A stretch of DNA of 64,000 bases from positions 124,001 through 188,000 of the forward strand of contig JAVYIG010002721.1 of the NCBI GenBank assembly GCA_035222895.1, written 5' to 3'. The notes beneath the pieces were generated by a model, which saw only the letters and a list, made by a program, of their open reading frames with translations, was not told the origin of the DNA and did not search any database. Within the stretch, counting starts at the first letter, position 1. Every line of letters begins with the position of its first letter. Positions 1-13,328 of the stretch are shown in pieces. The position numbers were made by a program, and so were the translations under genes. The stretch is from Strongylocentrotus droebachiensis. Its lineage: Eukaryota; Echinodermata; Echinoidea; Camarodonta; Strongylocentrotidae.

Positions 1-315
1 TTTTTAATTTTATTTATGGAAACTGCCCCCTACCCTAGCCCCCGCTGCGTACAGTCATGGCTCAGTGACAAAGCAATGGCCTCGTAACTGTGAGGCCCCA
101 TGATCAAAAACGTGTCCTTTTGTGGGGCATTAATCCTCATTACTGTCATTTATGACTTAAGGGCGTAGGTCCCCTAGTTGATAAGCATAGTAGCATACAC
201 ATGCTTTAGCAGTCACGCAAAACACAGATTGGCAAATTATTATTCAATAAAATCTGAGAATGATAAATATTATCTAGATATATTATTTTTAAATTATTTT
301 AAAAATAACTGGGGT
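1..315 (-). repeat. SINE-like repeat family A, copy 1 (truncated by window edge)
   Basis: The reverse complement matches 8085-8550 and 41335-41880. Shared landmarks are tagcagtcacgcaaaacac, gggacctacgcccttaa in complement, and the block with gaggccattgctttgtcact. The first 120 bases carry a tRNA-like module (tggctcagtgacaaag then a degenerate gatcaaaaac B-box), here read on the plus strand, so the promoter may be on that strand. Confidence 0.65.
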
Positions 316-511
316 AACAAAAAAATATTCCACCTTTATGAGCGACAGTGTATTACACACATTGATAATTATTTGACATTTCACTTCGATGTGATGAAAT
401 TATTCCCAAAACAATGTTTTCTCGCTGTAATAAGTAAACAAACATTTTGTACACGCACTGCGAATCAAAAAGTTTGTTGACCCTCATAGACGCGCGTGTT
501 ATAGCCACACA

Positions 512-892
512 GCGTTCGTTCTTACGAACCGGCGACTAGGCGTCGAATAGTATTCTCTGACTGCGCGTACATGCTGTTCGTTCTGACATGCGGTGAATAT
601 TAGCGTCGAATAGCGTAGAACGTGAACGCGTTTGATAACTTTTTGTTTTTACGAACCGGCGAACAAGGTTTCTCGGCTTATAACTTGATTATTTTATAAA
701 GATATAAATTGATACATATATGATATTAAAGGGCAGATCCCACACGTTTTTTCTGTGTAAATATTGTTCGGAAATATTAATCAGAATCATAATGAAATCC
801 TCGTTTAAAAAGGGCTAAAACTTTAAATGCGTCTTTCTCGAAACTATGTTTACGCGCACTGGGGTGGCTATTCGCCGGTTCGTAAGACTGAC
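512..892. repeat. Possible inverted-repeat element
   Basis: The sequence ttcttacgaaccggcgac at about 517 recurs inverted at about 870 (attcgccggttcgtaaga) and again directly at about 648. The interior also repeats gcgtcgaatag. It may be a diverged MITE; ends and target duplication are unclear. Confidence 0.4.
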
Positions 893-899
893 GACGATA

Positions 900-3800
900 T
901 AATACCCCCATAAAAATTATTATCTTTCCTTTCCTGGTGATGCTACAGTATGTCTGACAAAGCAACTCCTATGTTGGTATCGTATGGTCTATTGTAACAG
1001 GAGGTCAGCTCTGGTACAGCTACACACCACTGTCTCTTGTTAGCTCACTAATGATTGACAGATGATGTCATTAGGTGAATGATATCTGGAGCATGGTCTG
1101 GGGGAGGGGGAAATTACTCCAAAATTCTTGATTTTGGGCTATTCTGGGGTCGTTACCATGGCAACCGTTATAAATGGTAATGTAATTTGCATTTCATTAC
1201 TTTCCTTTATGGTGAGGTATTCTAAACTGTACACACTGTAAAAAAGAATTTGTTCATTGGTAATTTTTACGTATTTTTTCCATGTAGAATTTACTTGAAA
1301 ACATTAGTTTTGCCACTTACGCACTAAATTTAAGTCTTGCTAACTCAAACTTTCAATTTAGTAGAACATACGTGGAATATTTAAGTAAAATCAAATACAT
1401 AAGAACTTTAAGTAATTTTAGCTTGTATTGATTTAGTAATTTTAACTAAAAATCAGAAATTATACGTATTACTCACAATTTATGTTGATTATTCTTATCT
1501 TTTTAAAGTAAGGACCGATGCAGTGCGTAATACAAATATTTACATAATTTATGAATATTCATTAAGACAAAATTAAACTCTTTTTTAAATAAAACAATTC
1601 TTTTTTGTGGTTAAATGAAAATTAAGGACTTAAAAACATTTACTAATTCATTTAACATGGCTAAGCAAAGACAAGACAATTTGTAATTGTTACCCAGTTC
1701 AAAACAAATCAAAACTTGATATTTCAGGAAATTGTCAACCAATTTTCCTTTTAAGATGCTACGATCAAGTATATATAGAATTTGGAGCCTTTCCATATGT
1801 GTCGAATTGATGCGTATGTAATAGTTTGTGATGGTGGTAGATATATATATACGGTTAAATCTTAAATAGAAGTAGTGAATGATTAGTGGATGTTACTTGT
1901 TAGATTAGATGGATACCAAATCGTGCAATATGTAATCCTATCATAGCTTTTTTTTAATTATCTAAAATGATTACAATACTTAAATTATTTACGTTAATGT
2001 AACTCGATTTAACTGAGTAAAAATTTATTCAGCAAAATAAGTAAATTCTACTTAAGATGCCGTAGGTAATATTTACTTAATAAAAATAAGGCAATTCTTT
2101 TCCTCAATTTTATTGAGTTATTTCGACTATTATTTTTTTACAGTGCATTTTTACGCATTCAAGAGTGTTTTTATAATTTGTAAATGACTTTAACTGTTTC
2201 TTTGAATAATACCGGTTTTATTGTTGTGTTGCCATGGAAACTGCTGATTATACGACTAAGCTGTCCATTCGAAAATGCTATCATAACTTTTTACACGTAT
2301 ATATGCCCAACAAACACACAAAAAGTACAAAGGTTTTGCCACCTCTGGTGGTACCAATATCTGGTCTGGCCCATGGACTAATATTGGTGTTGTTGTATTA
2401 CAGTCGTACAGTCACAATATAACCAAACAGGTGTTTGCTTTTTTGAAAAGAGGCTGCAGTGAAGAACACTGCAATATGCAGGCAGTATTACTTAAACTGA
2501 TGTTCTCTTGGATGATATGGGGTAAAAACAAATTCCATCATATGTCAAAAATGTCAAAGGGGTGTTCCATATATATTTTTCAGATTTTTGTATCTGAAAG
2601 TAAATGAATTCATTACAACAAGGATGTGTTTAAATCTGATATAACAATATGATTTGAACAAGGATAATGACAGATGCACAAACTCAATTTATGTGGTAGT
2701 GTATTTCAATTAAAATTTAGGGACGGAACAATATGAGACATGCATAAATAGAATACTTTCGACACTGTTCAACAGTTGGTATTGTAATACTCATGTACTG
2801 CCACATACAAGTAGTAGGAATGTGTGCACCCCGCAGACAGCACTTACATGTTCAGTGGAAGCAATAACTTTTTTATGTCATATTGATGATTATGCTATGT
2901 ATCCTCATAATTATTGTCATGATGGTTCATTGTTGGCAACATGAATTTCATCAGGTTGACAATGTTAAGGCTTTGTATTTTAGATAATTTTAATGTGATC
3001 TACCACTAAGGGAGGAGGATGTTCTACACTTCATCTGTCTGTCTCTTTGTCAATATGTCTATGATGCTATGAACCGCTGGGAATTGCCATCAAACCAACT
3101 GTATCCTTTCTGCGATGTTGAGGGTAGTTGATCTTTAAAAAATAACAATCTTTAATACAGTAATGGAAGTAAAACACTTCAAAGAATGGGAAGAACTGTA
3201 AGTTTCTTTGCCATCAGTAATTGCTACAAGTACCTATACATACATGTCGCATTTATGAACTGACAAAAGGGAGATATATACTCTGGAGATTATGGCAGTT
3301 TTGGTTTTGTCTGTTTTCTTGTTTCTATAACTTTCTTTTGCACTTGTGGAAAACCTAATGTAGTAATAAAAAATAGTGAAATGCAAGGTACCAGTCTGAA
3401 CGCATATTTAAGGTCATGATTGTGATAGATTACCAGTTTCAATCTCACTAAACTAAACTTACTGAGTGGAAAACACCTGACGATATCTCGTCATAGCGCG
3501 AGGTGACATACGTTACATGCTAATTTATGTATTTGAATCAAAACATCAGATAAGAAGAGGGGCATAATGTGAATTTGTTGAGTTTTGCTGTTTTAAAAGA
3601 TGAAAATTAGCTGTTCCACCTTCCTGCCTAGATATCTTGTCTACATTATATTAAGTTGAGTTGTGTTCATGTATTGGTGTTCTTTTTTAATTGTAGCTGT
3701 TTACTTGTTTACTTAATTTATTTGATTGCCATCAAAGTTCTTACCAGTATGCATTTTTAAGAGTAAATTATTGTGACTGATAGAAATGCCTTACAGTTGT

Positions 3801-4930
3801 GGTCAACAGTCATAAATCGCCTGAAAAAAATAATTCCGGTCTCCAAACAAGACGATTTTGTATATTTTTTTATATTGGGATTGACATATTTCATGAGATC
3901 ATCAGGACAGTGATCATACTAGATCAGGATAATCTTGTTTGACATGATATATTGGTGGAATTATTGTACAGGGTGGCCCATAAAAATCCAGCCGAGGACT
4001 GCAGCATTTCCCGAAATGTCTTGCTGATTTAATCATGTAACCACTTGTTAAATGGGGTAAATATAATTTCATTTGAGAAAGATTCATAACCAGATTTTTA
4101 CTTTTGCCTCCAATGTTGTATGTTTTTGTTATGCTGATTAATGACTCAAAATCATTGCTAAAATGTTCTTGTGTTGTGCCAATGTTTTGCTAATCTTCCT
4201 GATTTTACCATGAAAGCCTTTTTATCATTTATATTAATTAGTTTCTATTCTATCACATATTATAAGAAATATGCTGTCACAAAATGAAAATGTCACAAAT
4301 GTTCATCACTTCGAAGGCAACAGTATGTCGGTTATGAGCCTTGCAATCGGAACCTAGCCGTATTAATTTAAGTTCTTGATTTCACATTCTGCAAATGCTT
4401 TTTTTTTTAATCTGAGAAGATGATTGATTTTTTTAATGAGATAGGTAATTTGAAGTTTGTATGCTGTTCATTTGTTGACTGTTAGAATTTAACGTTGATT
4501 GTGACACAAGGTGTGTATAAATATACACCAGAGGTTGGCGATGAAAAAAGTCACAACGCTCATACTCTGTTCCATATCTTGCCTTTCCATTCACCTATAA
4601 GAAAAAGAAGCATGCATTTAAAAAATTCTGACAGGAGCGTTTCCATGGAAACGTAATTTTCAAAAATGTAATGTGTTTTTGATTTGTTACTGAAACGAAC
4701 TTTATTTAAGACTCGGTAACACCTTAATAATACGATAAACTTATTAACATTACTTTGTCATGAAAAGTTGAACGCGTCTAGCACAGCCTCATGCAGCCTG
4801 GTCATGAATACAATAAAAACAGCCTCTAAACGGTCAAAACGCCTTTTTAAAAAGATATATTTATTTCAATGTACATTTGTGTGTGTATGTGTTTGTTTTG
4901 GATGTTTCCACAAACCCGTGTTAGTTTGTG
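900..4930. other. No gene recognised
   Basis: AT-rich sequence with short open frames only. I see no protein domain, RNA gene or clear repeat family here apart from scattered homopolymer runs. Small regulatory sequences cannot be excluded. Confidence 0.6.
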
Positions 4931-4934
4931 TACA

Positions 4935-5088
4935 CAGGCGCGGATCCAGGGGGCCGAGCGGGCCTTTTTTTGGGGGGGAGCGAAAAGGCCCCTGCCCCCC
5001 CCCCCCCCCCAAAAAAAAGGGGGGGGAGGAAGGGAAAGGGAAAGAGGAGAGCTAAAAGGGAACAAAAAAGAGGAAGAAGAAAAGAAAA
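4935..5088. repeat. Truncated hAT-like terminus with homopolymer tracts
   Basis: CAGGCGCGGATCCAGGGGG at 4935 resembles the hAT-like termini elsewhere in the window. G, C, A and mixed purine runs follow. No matching second end or target duplication was found. Frames across it are low complexity. Confidence 0.4.
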
Positions 5089-5340
5089 AGAAACCTAAAC
5101 ACATGCCATTTACGATACTTCTTGTCGTGAACAGTCATGTTAACTCCAGACCTGTATTGTCCGCTAACTTCACCCTTGACTGACCTTTCAAAGTCGTCTT
5201 TATACAATGCATGCATCAACAATACACACTCAATCTCGAAATAGTCATCTTTTTTTTGGAGACTGGTACTCTTCTTTGCTTTACAATAAAGCTTGATCAT
5301 AATTACGAGTATCGTAAATGGCATGTGTTTAGGTTTCTTT
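5089..5340. mobile_element. MITE with 32-bp inverted ends
   Basis: The left end agaaacctaaacacatgcca with tttacgatact is repeated inverted at 5309-5340. The interior is non-coding. It abuts G/C and purine homopolymer tracts at 4935-5088 that begin with a hAT-like CAGGCGCGGATCCAGGGGG end. Confidence 0.68.
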
Positions 5341-5344
5341 ATTT

Positions 5345-6710
5345 GAGTGTACTATGTGACAACAGGAACGCGTTTCTAATTTTGGCGAAGGCTATATTAT
5401 GTACATGACCATTGGTATATAATATTTTTTAAGAACTTCCTTGTTTTGTTACGATCAACATATAAACATTTCAGCTAGAACATGATAACCATTGCGTGCA
5501 AGAAAGAGACTATACCACATAGTACGGTATTGAATCCCTCTTTTGTCCTCAGGTAAACAATCTATGCAGAGGATGATGATGCAAAAGATAAAGACATTTT
5601 AGCATATGTACAAGTACTGTATAATGTTTGAAATAACCTTCATATTCCGTGAATGTATACCTGATGAGTCTTTCCCACAAAACCCTAAATGTACATTTCA
5701 AAATGCAATACAGTATTGATGATAACGGATGATGATATGTTTGGTATGAATTATTTGATATTTTAAATTTATGTTTACCCCATGTTTGTTTGTTGTAAAG
5801 AACTTGATGTAAAGTATTGATGATAACGGATGATGATAAGTTTGGTATTAATCATTTGATATTTTAAATTTATGTTTACCCCATGTTTGTTTGTTGTAAA
5901 GAACTTATTGGCATGCACCCAGTAGATGTTCATCATGTGTTTGATCTTGTTATTGAAAACTAGATCAAACACATTATAATAATCTATTTTAAAGAGTGCA
6001 ACCAAAAAATTCTTAACAACAATTGAAATTTCTTTCAGGAAGCCTAACAATAAAAGCTGTTTTTGATTCAAAGAGCGTCGTAGAGACGATGGACAAATAA
6101 GAATTATAATACAACGTCGTTAAGCGTGAGACCGTTCACTTCTATCTCTCCCCACCAAATAATTCATTATTGCATTAAAGGGATCCGGTAACTTTGTCTC
6201 AGATTCTGAAACAAAATTCTTGATTTAGCTCATGCTGCAACGATAATTATAAACCTTTAGATCAGTCAGGAACCCCATGACTTTTACAAACCGATCACCT
6301 GTCTGATTATCAAGATATTTAGGATTGGAATTACAAATTTTGAAAACCGTTTACCAAACGGTTTTCATAACACTACAGTCTATTGGGGAAAACGAGTATG
6401 GTAAAACCGGTCACTCAAAGATTTTTACTTTTTTGAGGAACTTCTCGATCATTTTAAAGCGCAATTTGTTTTAAGGGCTTCAATATAACACCATATCACA
6501 GACACTGATAACACGTAGGGCCGTGTATCTCAGATTTAACATTGTTAAACGATCCCTTTAAACTAGGCAAAAAGAAATAAGCGTGGGAAAGGAAGGGCAA
6601 TGACAAAAGAGAGGTGGGTTGACTATGGCCCGGGTTCGAATTCAGTTCTCTTTAAATTATTAGACCCAGTACTGATGATCATAATTGTATCTACCATGAC
6701 TTGTGATGGG
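5345..6710. other. No gene recognised
   Basis: AT-rich. A 75-base segment (tgatgataagtttggtatta with atttgatattttaaattt) is duplicated in tandem at about 5715-5905. Nothing coding was found. Confidence 0.6.
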
Positions 6711-6714
6711 TCAA

Positions 6715-7165
6715 TGTCGCTATTCATAAGGACCGCTTTTCATAAGGTCCGCTATTCATAAGGTCCGTTATTCATAAGGTCCGTTATTCGTAAGGACCGG
6801 TATTCATAAGAACCGCTTTTCATAATTTGAAAAAAGGGTCATTATTCATAAGCTTCATAATTCCTAAGGACCGCTATTCATAATCAGGGTAGACGGTCGG
6901 TATTCATAATATGAGAAGAGGGTCGCTATTCATAATGCAAAATCGGGGTCGTTATTCATAAGGTTGGCTATTCATAATAAGAGAAGAGGGTCGATATTCA
7001 TAATACGAGTAGAGGGTCGCTATTCATAATAGGAGTAGAGGTTCGCTATTCATAATAGGAGTAGAGGTTCGTTATTCATAATACGAAATGAGGGTCGCTA
7101 TTCGTAATAGGAGTAGAGGTTCGCTATTCATAATAGGAGTAGAAGTTCGCTATTCATAATATGAC
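6715..7165 (+). repeat. Minisatellite built on gctattcataa units
   Basis: About 18 degenerate units of 18-28 bases contain ctattcataa. The first part alternates with aggaccg (cgctattcataaggaccg type), and the later part with tacgagtagagggtcg or taggagtagaggttcg. Unit length and spacer change along the array, so it evolved in two phases. A related array lies at 25305-25545. Confidence 0.75.
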
Positions 7166-7549
7166 CCCGAATATTTGTAGAAAATATTTATTGAATACGT
7201 ATTGAAAACATTTCATATAAAAGTGTTATAAGTTTTGCTACATGAGAATTCGCAGCTTTAAGTAGAAACGATACTTTTCCATCGGTAAGTGAAATCATGA
7301 TATTGTATTCTTTTACTTCATTGGTGATTGTATAATCTTGTATGGTGATTTTATTTCAAATGACAAATTGAAGTACGAGAAAGGTATAGCATGTTGTTTT
7401 ACCTTTTGTTATCAATTATACTTTGGGCAAAGAAATGTATGATCAAAGAAGAGGAGAATATTTACAATTTGTATTGATGCATGTTTCACCTATAAGTAGA
7501 TTCTATAGTAGAGAAATGTTTGTGCCTGAACTCATTTAGATTTCACAGG

Positions 7550-7990
7550 CAGGGGCGTCTCCAAAGGGGGGGTGTGGGGGTGCGACACCCCCCCCCCCCC
7601 CCTGTCAGGATATTGTCGGTAAAATTGCGCTGCCGTCGGGAAAAAAGAGAAAAGGGGGGAAGAGAGGGAAAGGGAAAGAAAAGAAAAAATGAAAAGAAAA
7701 GAAAAGAAAGAAAGGAAAAGAAAGAAAAGAATGGAAAAGAAAGGAAAGAAAAGAGAAGAAAGAAAGAGAAGAAAAAAAAAGAGGGAGGAGAGGAAAGAAA
7801 GGAAAAGAAAGAAAATAAAGAAAAGGAAAAAAGAAGAAAAAAGAGAAAAGGGAAACAAAAGAAACGGGGGATGAAAGAGAGGAGAGAGAGGGGAGGAGGT
7901 AAGAGCCTGAGAGAGGAGGAGTGGGTGCAAACGAGAGAGTGGGGCTGTTGGGTGGAGTCGTCCCGTCGAGGGAGCAAGAAAGACACGGGT
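7550..7990. repeat. hAT-like terminus followed by a 300-bp purine tract
   Basis: CAGGGGCGTCTCCAAAGGGGGG at 7550 resembles the start of the 26566 element, then C runs. From about 7635 to 7920 the plus strand is almost purely A and G (gaaaagaaaagaaag type). Long Lys/Glu and Ser/Phe frames across it are composition artefacts. Such homopurine tracts can form triplex DNA. Confidence 0.55.
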
Positions 7991-8084
7991 AAATATATTG
8001 GTGTGTCTGGTCAGCTGTGTCGGTATTCTTGCTCACTCCTCGTGTACTATATCAATGCAGAAGTCGGTGAGATGTACACTATCG

Positions 8085-8550
8085 CTCATAACGTTGGATT
8101 TTTATTTTTTTTACCCCAATTTATGGAATTATTTGGAGAATGAATTATTCCTAATAGATCTAGATAATACTATACATTCTCAGATTTTATTGAATAATAA
8201 TTTGCCAGTGTTTGTTTTGCGTGACTGCTAAATCATGTGTATGCTAATATGCTTATCAACTAAGGGACCTACGCCCTTAAGTCATACATGACAGTAATGA
8301 GGATTAATTCCCCACAAAAGGGCACTAATATAGCACATCGACACGGTTTTGATCCTGGGGCCTCATAGTTACGAGGCCATTGCTTTGCCACTGAACCATG
8401 ATTGTACGCAGCGGGGGCTAGGGTAGGGGGCAGTTCCCACACAAAAAAAATGCAATAAATTTTCAATAATTCATTGAATTTCCCCCCGGTCCCCAACAGA
8501 ACAAAATCTTCTGTGTGCCCATGCCCATGCCTCGAGCCATAATGCATGAC
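8085..8550 (+). repeat. SINE-like repeat family A, copy 2
   Basis: Homologous over its length to 41335-41880: taccccaatttatggaatta, ttattcctaatagatctaga, gcgtgactgctaaatcatgt, then aagggacctacgcccttaag and the tRNA-like block near 8340-8400 (reverse strand: A-box-like tggttcagtggcaaag, B-box-like ggatcaaaacc). It ends in a ggtccccaacag segment. Confidence 0.68.
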
Positions 8551-8829
8551 CGTACAACATTTATTTTGATATAGGTGTAGTATTAATACTTATGGTTACC
8601 TTATCTAGTACATTGGACACATTTTTACTCTCATTGTGAAATATACACAAGTTTGATTAAGAAAGATTTAATATGCATTTATTAGTTTTGAACCAAGTTA
8701 ATACCTTGTCTAATTTTTTGTGTGCCTCACGCTCAACAATATTTAAATCAGGTTGTCAAAATATAAGAGTTTTGTCATCTGCCTACATAATACACTGCAT
8801 GATATGTTGTTAATTTCCTGGGACTATCC

Positions 8830-9390
8830 GTATATAACAACTTTCGTTGGGATTCCCACATCGAAATAGTTATAAGCAGGGTTTCTAAATGTATTGGTGT
8901 GTTATATAAATTGAAATTTCATGTACCATTTCCCATTTTATTTACCTGACATATTGTATTACTATTTTGGGAAAGTCGTGTTATGGAAAAAATAATTCCC
9001 TCTCTAAAATACAAAAGATGGCTCTAAGTAGTTGTAGAGTTAGTGATTAATATGCACATTCTGCTCCTTTATTTCTTAGTTTAAAAACCCTAAATGTTTT
9101 TGATTTATTCAAATACCATACTGCACTAATTGTTTTTATTGTTTTCAAAATATACTCTCGAAAAGAATATCATCAATATTTTCGGTCAATAACCAAATTC
9201 ATTCTCACAATACTCGACTTTGCAACACGTTTCATTTATGGAAAATGAAAAGTACATTCTCTCTCTAAAAAAAGGAAAAAATAGTTTGCCAAACATATGG
9301 AACACTCTACCCCAAGTCATATGCTTATATAAAAACAGTTCAATGTTTATAAAAACAAATGAAACTGACCTTGTATTCTGAGTACCGTTG
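8830..9390 (+). pseudogene. Degraded non-LTR retrotransposon: reverse-transcriptase C-terminus
   Basis: Plus-strand sequence near 8850-8940 reads as SHIEIVISRVSKCIGVLYKL, then KFHVPFPILF, and further on as NVFDLFKYHTALIVFIVFKI and YSRKEYHQYF, in different frames. This is the thumb and C-terminal part of a LINE reverse transcriptase of the type that starts F-L-G-I-x-I-D and reads R-V-S-K-C-I-G-V-L-Y-K-L. Multiple stops show it is dead. It follows directly after a SINE copy. Confidence 0.62.
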
Positions 9391-10784
9391 CATTTACCTT
9401 CAAAACCTTTTTGTCCCCTTCGATTTAAAATTATTTCATACATGTTTTTGTAGTTGTTTGTCTTTATATTGTGTTTATCACTGTCTTTTGTGGTATATTT
9501 AACTATTATATACTCAGTAATATAAATTATAATACTCGGGGGAAATTTGTAAAACAAGGCTACCATGGGCTTTTCCTTTGTTCTCCTATTTCATTTGAAG
9601 ATATCGTATAAACTGAATATTATTTGTATGCATATATACTTGTATGTTTATTTGCATTTGCCGTGTTATTTATGAAAATGAAATGAATAAACAAACGACT
9701 AAAAAATCTGGGATTTTTAGGCTTAACCTGTAACAAGTCCCCTAAGATCAAATATAGGCCTACTAGTTTAAACAAGCCATCTCGGTTCAACGTTACCTGC
9801 CGAGCGAGAAACTTTACTCAATTGCGCATGCTCGAAGCAACACACATTTAGTTGACCGACCCTCTGCTCATGCAGACATAAAAAGTTTGTTCGGACGCTC
9901 GTATTATTTTAGCGACTATCCCGTTATAACCGGCTGGCAATAATCCTAATTTACCGTTACCTTAGACAGCCAATCAGAGCTCGTTATATTTGCGCCTTGT
10001 TCCTTTTAGTTTCCGTTTATACTGTTCAAATTCGTCTTTCTGTTTCATTCTTGCGTTTTACTCTCATGAGTGCAAGACGAAAAGCTTCAGTATGGCTCTT
10101 TTCAACGCGAAGTATTTGTGTTATAGATATTATCACAATGAACCCTAATCCCTATTTCACAACGTTTACAGAACATACTGTAACGTTAACACATATCCCA
10201 GTCGCCGTTTAATAGTTTACCCTGAAATAATTTTAGTCAGTAAAACATTAAGATATCTCTTTTTAAAAAAAGTCGTATATCAAAATATTAGCATTATTGA
10301 CTTCAAAGTGCATTTATTATATATTCAATTGTTGATGACTCAAATTTGGGTCACATTGCAAGTCATTTTTGTTATTCGTATTTTTTGTTCCTTTACTAAA
10401 AAGGCCACATTTTGTTCTAATCCACCATACAATATAGAGGTGCGTGCACATCCACACTCTACACACTTATTCTTTTAAAAAGATATTTCTATTTTGTTCT
10501 CTCAAATTAAATAAAAATTGTACAAGTCATTCTTAACAAAACTGAATACATTGTACATCGATATCTGGATTAAACGTAAATTGCAATAGTAAAAAGCAAA
10601 CAAAAGAACATTTTCATAAACCGTTCAGAAAACATTTTCCTATATATATGATAAAGAATATTAAAGTAAGCTTGAGAGAAATTCTTGGTCTTTTCTCCCA
10701 TCTCCCCCCCCCCTCCGTTAAACATACGCTAAACACCCTCATCCACACACTACTACCCCTAACGCAACACAGGACACACACGCG

Positions 10785-10816
10785 CACACAAAAACACACA
10801 CACACACACACACACC
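10785..10816. repeat. CA dinucleotide microsatellite
   Basis: A (CA) run with a few interruptions, extending into cacgcgcacac upstream. Low-complexity Thr/His and Val/Cys frames cross it on both strands. Confidence 0.9.
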
Positions 10817-10939
10817 ACCCAATCACACTTCCACACATATACCACTGTTCCTATCCTCCTCAGAACATGTAACGCGAACTTACCTGCCCTCCCTGTAATA
10901 TTATTTTATTCTTCCTTAAATTCCAACAGTTCTATTTGA

Positions 10940-11350
10940 AAATCACCCAATGACAATATTACGGACTTTCCCCCTGCATCTATATATCCAATATTTGTAT
11001 TGCGAAAATAATTGTATTAAATATCTTTATTCGAGGGGAATTATCAGACAACCCTAAACAAATATTCACCCAGTCGACAGAACTTAGCTATTGCATTCTG
11101 CCATAACTTTTGCATATTTACACACTCCCAGAACAAGTGTAAATATGTTTCAATCTTCGCTTACGAAATGAGCACAAGTTATCTTCAACAAAGCCGAATC
11201 TCAATTAGTGTTCTTTAGTATATATTGCTCCATGAAGCAGTTAACATTGAATTTCTCTTAGTCTGTTAACAAGAGTAACTTTCCTAGGCGTACTAAATAT
11301 CTCCCTATACACATTTACCTTATTTGAAAAAATCTGTTAATCCTCGTCCA
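10940..11350 (-). pseudogene. Possible LINE reverse-transcriptase remnant
   Basis: The minus strand has a decayed reading with a PRKVTLVNRLREIQ stretch, an RFGFVEDNLCSF stretch and an LHLFWEC stretch, separated by frameshifts. The order matches the C-terminal block of the LINE-type polyproteins seen elsewhere in the window (an arginine-rich helix, then C-x-F, then H-L-F-W-E-C). Individual motifs are weak; the order is the support. Confidence 0.42.
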
Positions 11351-13320
11351 TCGTGAATGTTCAAAACAAATACATGTTGTAACACACACAAAACACTATC
11401 TCTCTCTCTCTCACACAAATTCTATTCTACCATCTCCGGCGTGTTGTCTGGTTTTCGCGTGTGTGTTCCCGGAGAGTCTCCGGACGCGCGGGTTCGGCTG
11501 CCTATGTCGGATCTTTGTGTTTCTTTTGTCGGGGCTTGTTCGGTGCGCAATATTTTATGTTGCTCTTCGGACAAACCTTGAGCTTGCTCGACCTGGCAAC
11601 GGCAGACTGATGTACGCTGAATGGGCCTTGGCGGGGGAGACCCGGGGATCTGGCGAGGGCGGGTGACTTCGCGCGTCTTTGGTCTCTATGGGAGCGGACA
11701 TGTGCCGGTTTTGATGCACGTTGTTGATGGTCCATTATTCAATTTATACTAGGAATCTTGCTCAACAAGCCTAGCTTTTCTGAGATTCCCTTCTCCCCCC
11801 TCTCAGTTAAATCAAGCAATATAAATATTTTGTCTTATTCTACAAACTTAAATGTACTCTGTGGAAAAGAGAATGTGTGTGTGTGTGCGTGCGCACGAGA
11901 GCGAGACAGAAGGAGATAATTTATTTCCAACAAAATAAACCAAAAGGGATTCTGCAAATTTCAAGGCATATATGAGATTTACTTCTGCTCACGGCTCTGA
12001 ACTTATAAAACTCGAGAGCATCGATCCTGGACCCCCTCCCCTGGACCCCATCCAAGACAACCCTTTGTTATATAAGATTATTCTCAGGAGGGAGAGTGCG
12101 TGTGTTGGAGAGTATTGATTTCCCACGAAATAATGCAATGGGGGCAGTGCAAATTCCAATGGAATATATAAGAGTTGTTACCGCTCAAGAAGACAACCCT
12201 GTAGGTTCTGGATTGCTACAGTTCGAGGGCGTCTGGGGGTTTCGCCCCATGGGACCCCGACGGGAGGGCGCTAGCTCATATTGCTCCGTTTAGTCTCATT
12301 TCACAACGCCCCCTATCGTCAGAGTCAGCAGCCATACATGTGAGCCTATGGAATTGTACCCAAAAAATCGTTAAAAATTCATTTTTTTTTGTTTAAACGA
12401 AAAGCACATCCACCCCGACTTACGTTATCACTAGCTCTTTCATAGGAACCCTCATGTCCCATTGACTTTTGAAAGTTCACCCACCGTCTCTTGGTCAAAA
12501 TAGGTTGCAAGCTCGTCATTGCCTATAATACACATGTGAAACAAGTCGAACTCTGGACTCAGTTTGCCAAGCTATTCGAAGATTATAGGTCAAGCACACG
12601 AAGGATAAGAAGCATGAATTATCGTAGATCACTTCTGCTTGGTTCATTACGTCCATTTCATCCAACCCTCCACCGTCATTTTTCCATTTAGTAAAAGCAA
12701 ACATTTTGACGAGGTAAGCAAAAACATGAATATTCATGACACACCATGGACTATTAACAGAGGGGTGCAATCGGGCATCACGTCAAACTCCCCTAATTGC
12801 CACCAAGGATTTCATATCATTTTATAGTTTGGTATGTTTCTTTTACTCACTCATGAATTATTAAATATCAATGATGGTTTAAAGATATGTAAAAGAAATT
12901 TTAGTTGATATTTATTAACAAAGTAATTTATATTTAGCAAAACAATCTCACATACAAAATTACTATCAAGTGTCGTCTGCTACGCCGATTGTCGCCTGCT
13001 TCGTTTAAGGAACATATTTATCGTTTGGACTGTAAGGTATACCAGGGAGATTTGTATTTTCCTGCGGTACAACGTATAGCAGGAAAATGTGTATATGCGA
13101 ATCCTTTTATTGATAACGTAATGGAAGTGACGAGACGCCACGATTCCGCGAGGCGGTATGGCAGGTGAAAGTTATTGTATTGAGAAGGAAAGGAATGTTA
13201 AGCTACAGATGTCTTTTGAACTGCACATAGTTCATTGTAGACCTTTTATTGAGACACTACATGGACACCTGCACAGCACCTACTTTAGTACGAAAATACA
13301 CCCGACGGCGCGGTGGCCTG
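11350..13320. other. No gene recognised; one GC-rich patch
   Basis: The patch at 11440-11730 is richer in G, C and CpG than its surroundings, with three overlapping short frames. No splice structure or domain was recognised, so it may be a small CpG-rich regulatory patch or a degraded GC-rich repeat. The rest holds short frames only. Confidence 0.5.
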
Positions 13321-13328
13321 TACTTATA

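Noticed and set aside
6715-7165. Regularly spaced repeats resembling a CRISPR array
   Set aside because: Spacers are themselves repeats of one another, unit length drifts, there are no cas genes, and the window is animal DNA.
7520-8143. Long Lys/Glu-rich frame on the plus strand and Ser/Phe-rich frames on the minus strand
   Set aside because: They follow directly from a purine-only tract and homopolymer runs. There is no domain, splice context or codon pattern of a real gene.
11357-11735. Overlapping short frames in a GC-rich patch
   Set aside because: No domain, splice sites or homology could be recognised, and overlapping frames on both strands are expected in GC-rich DNA.
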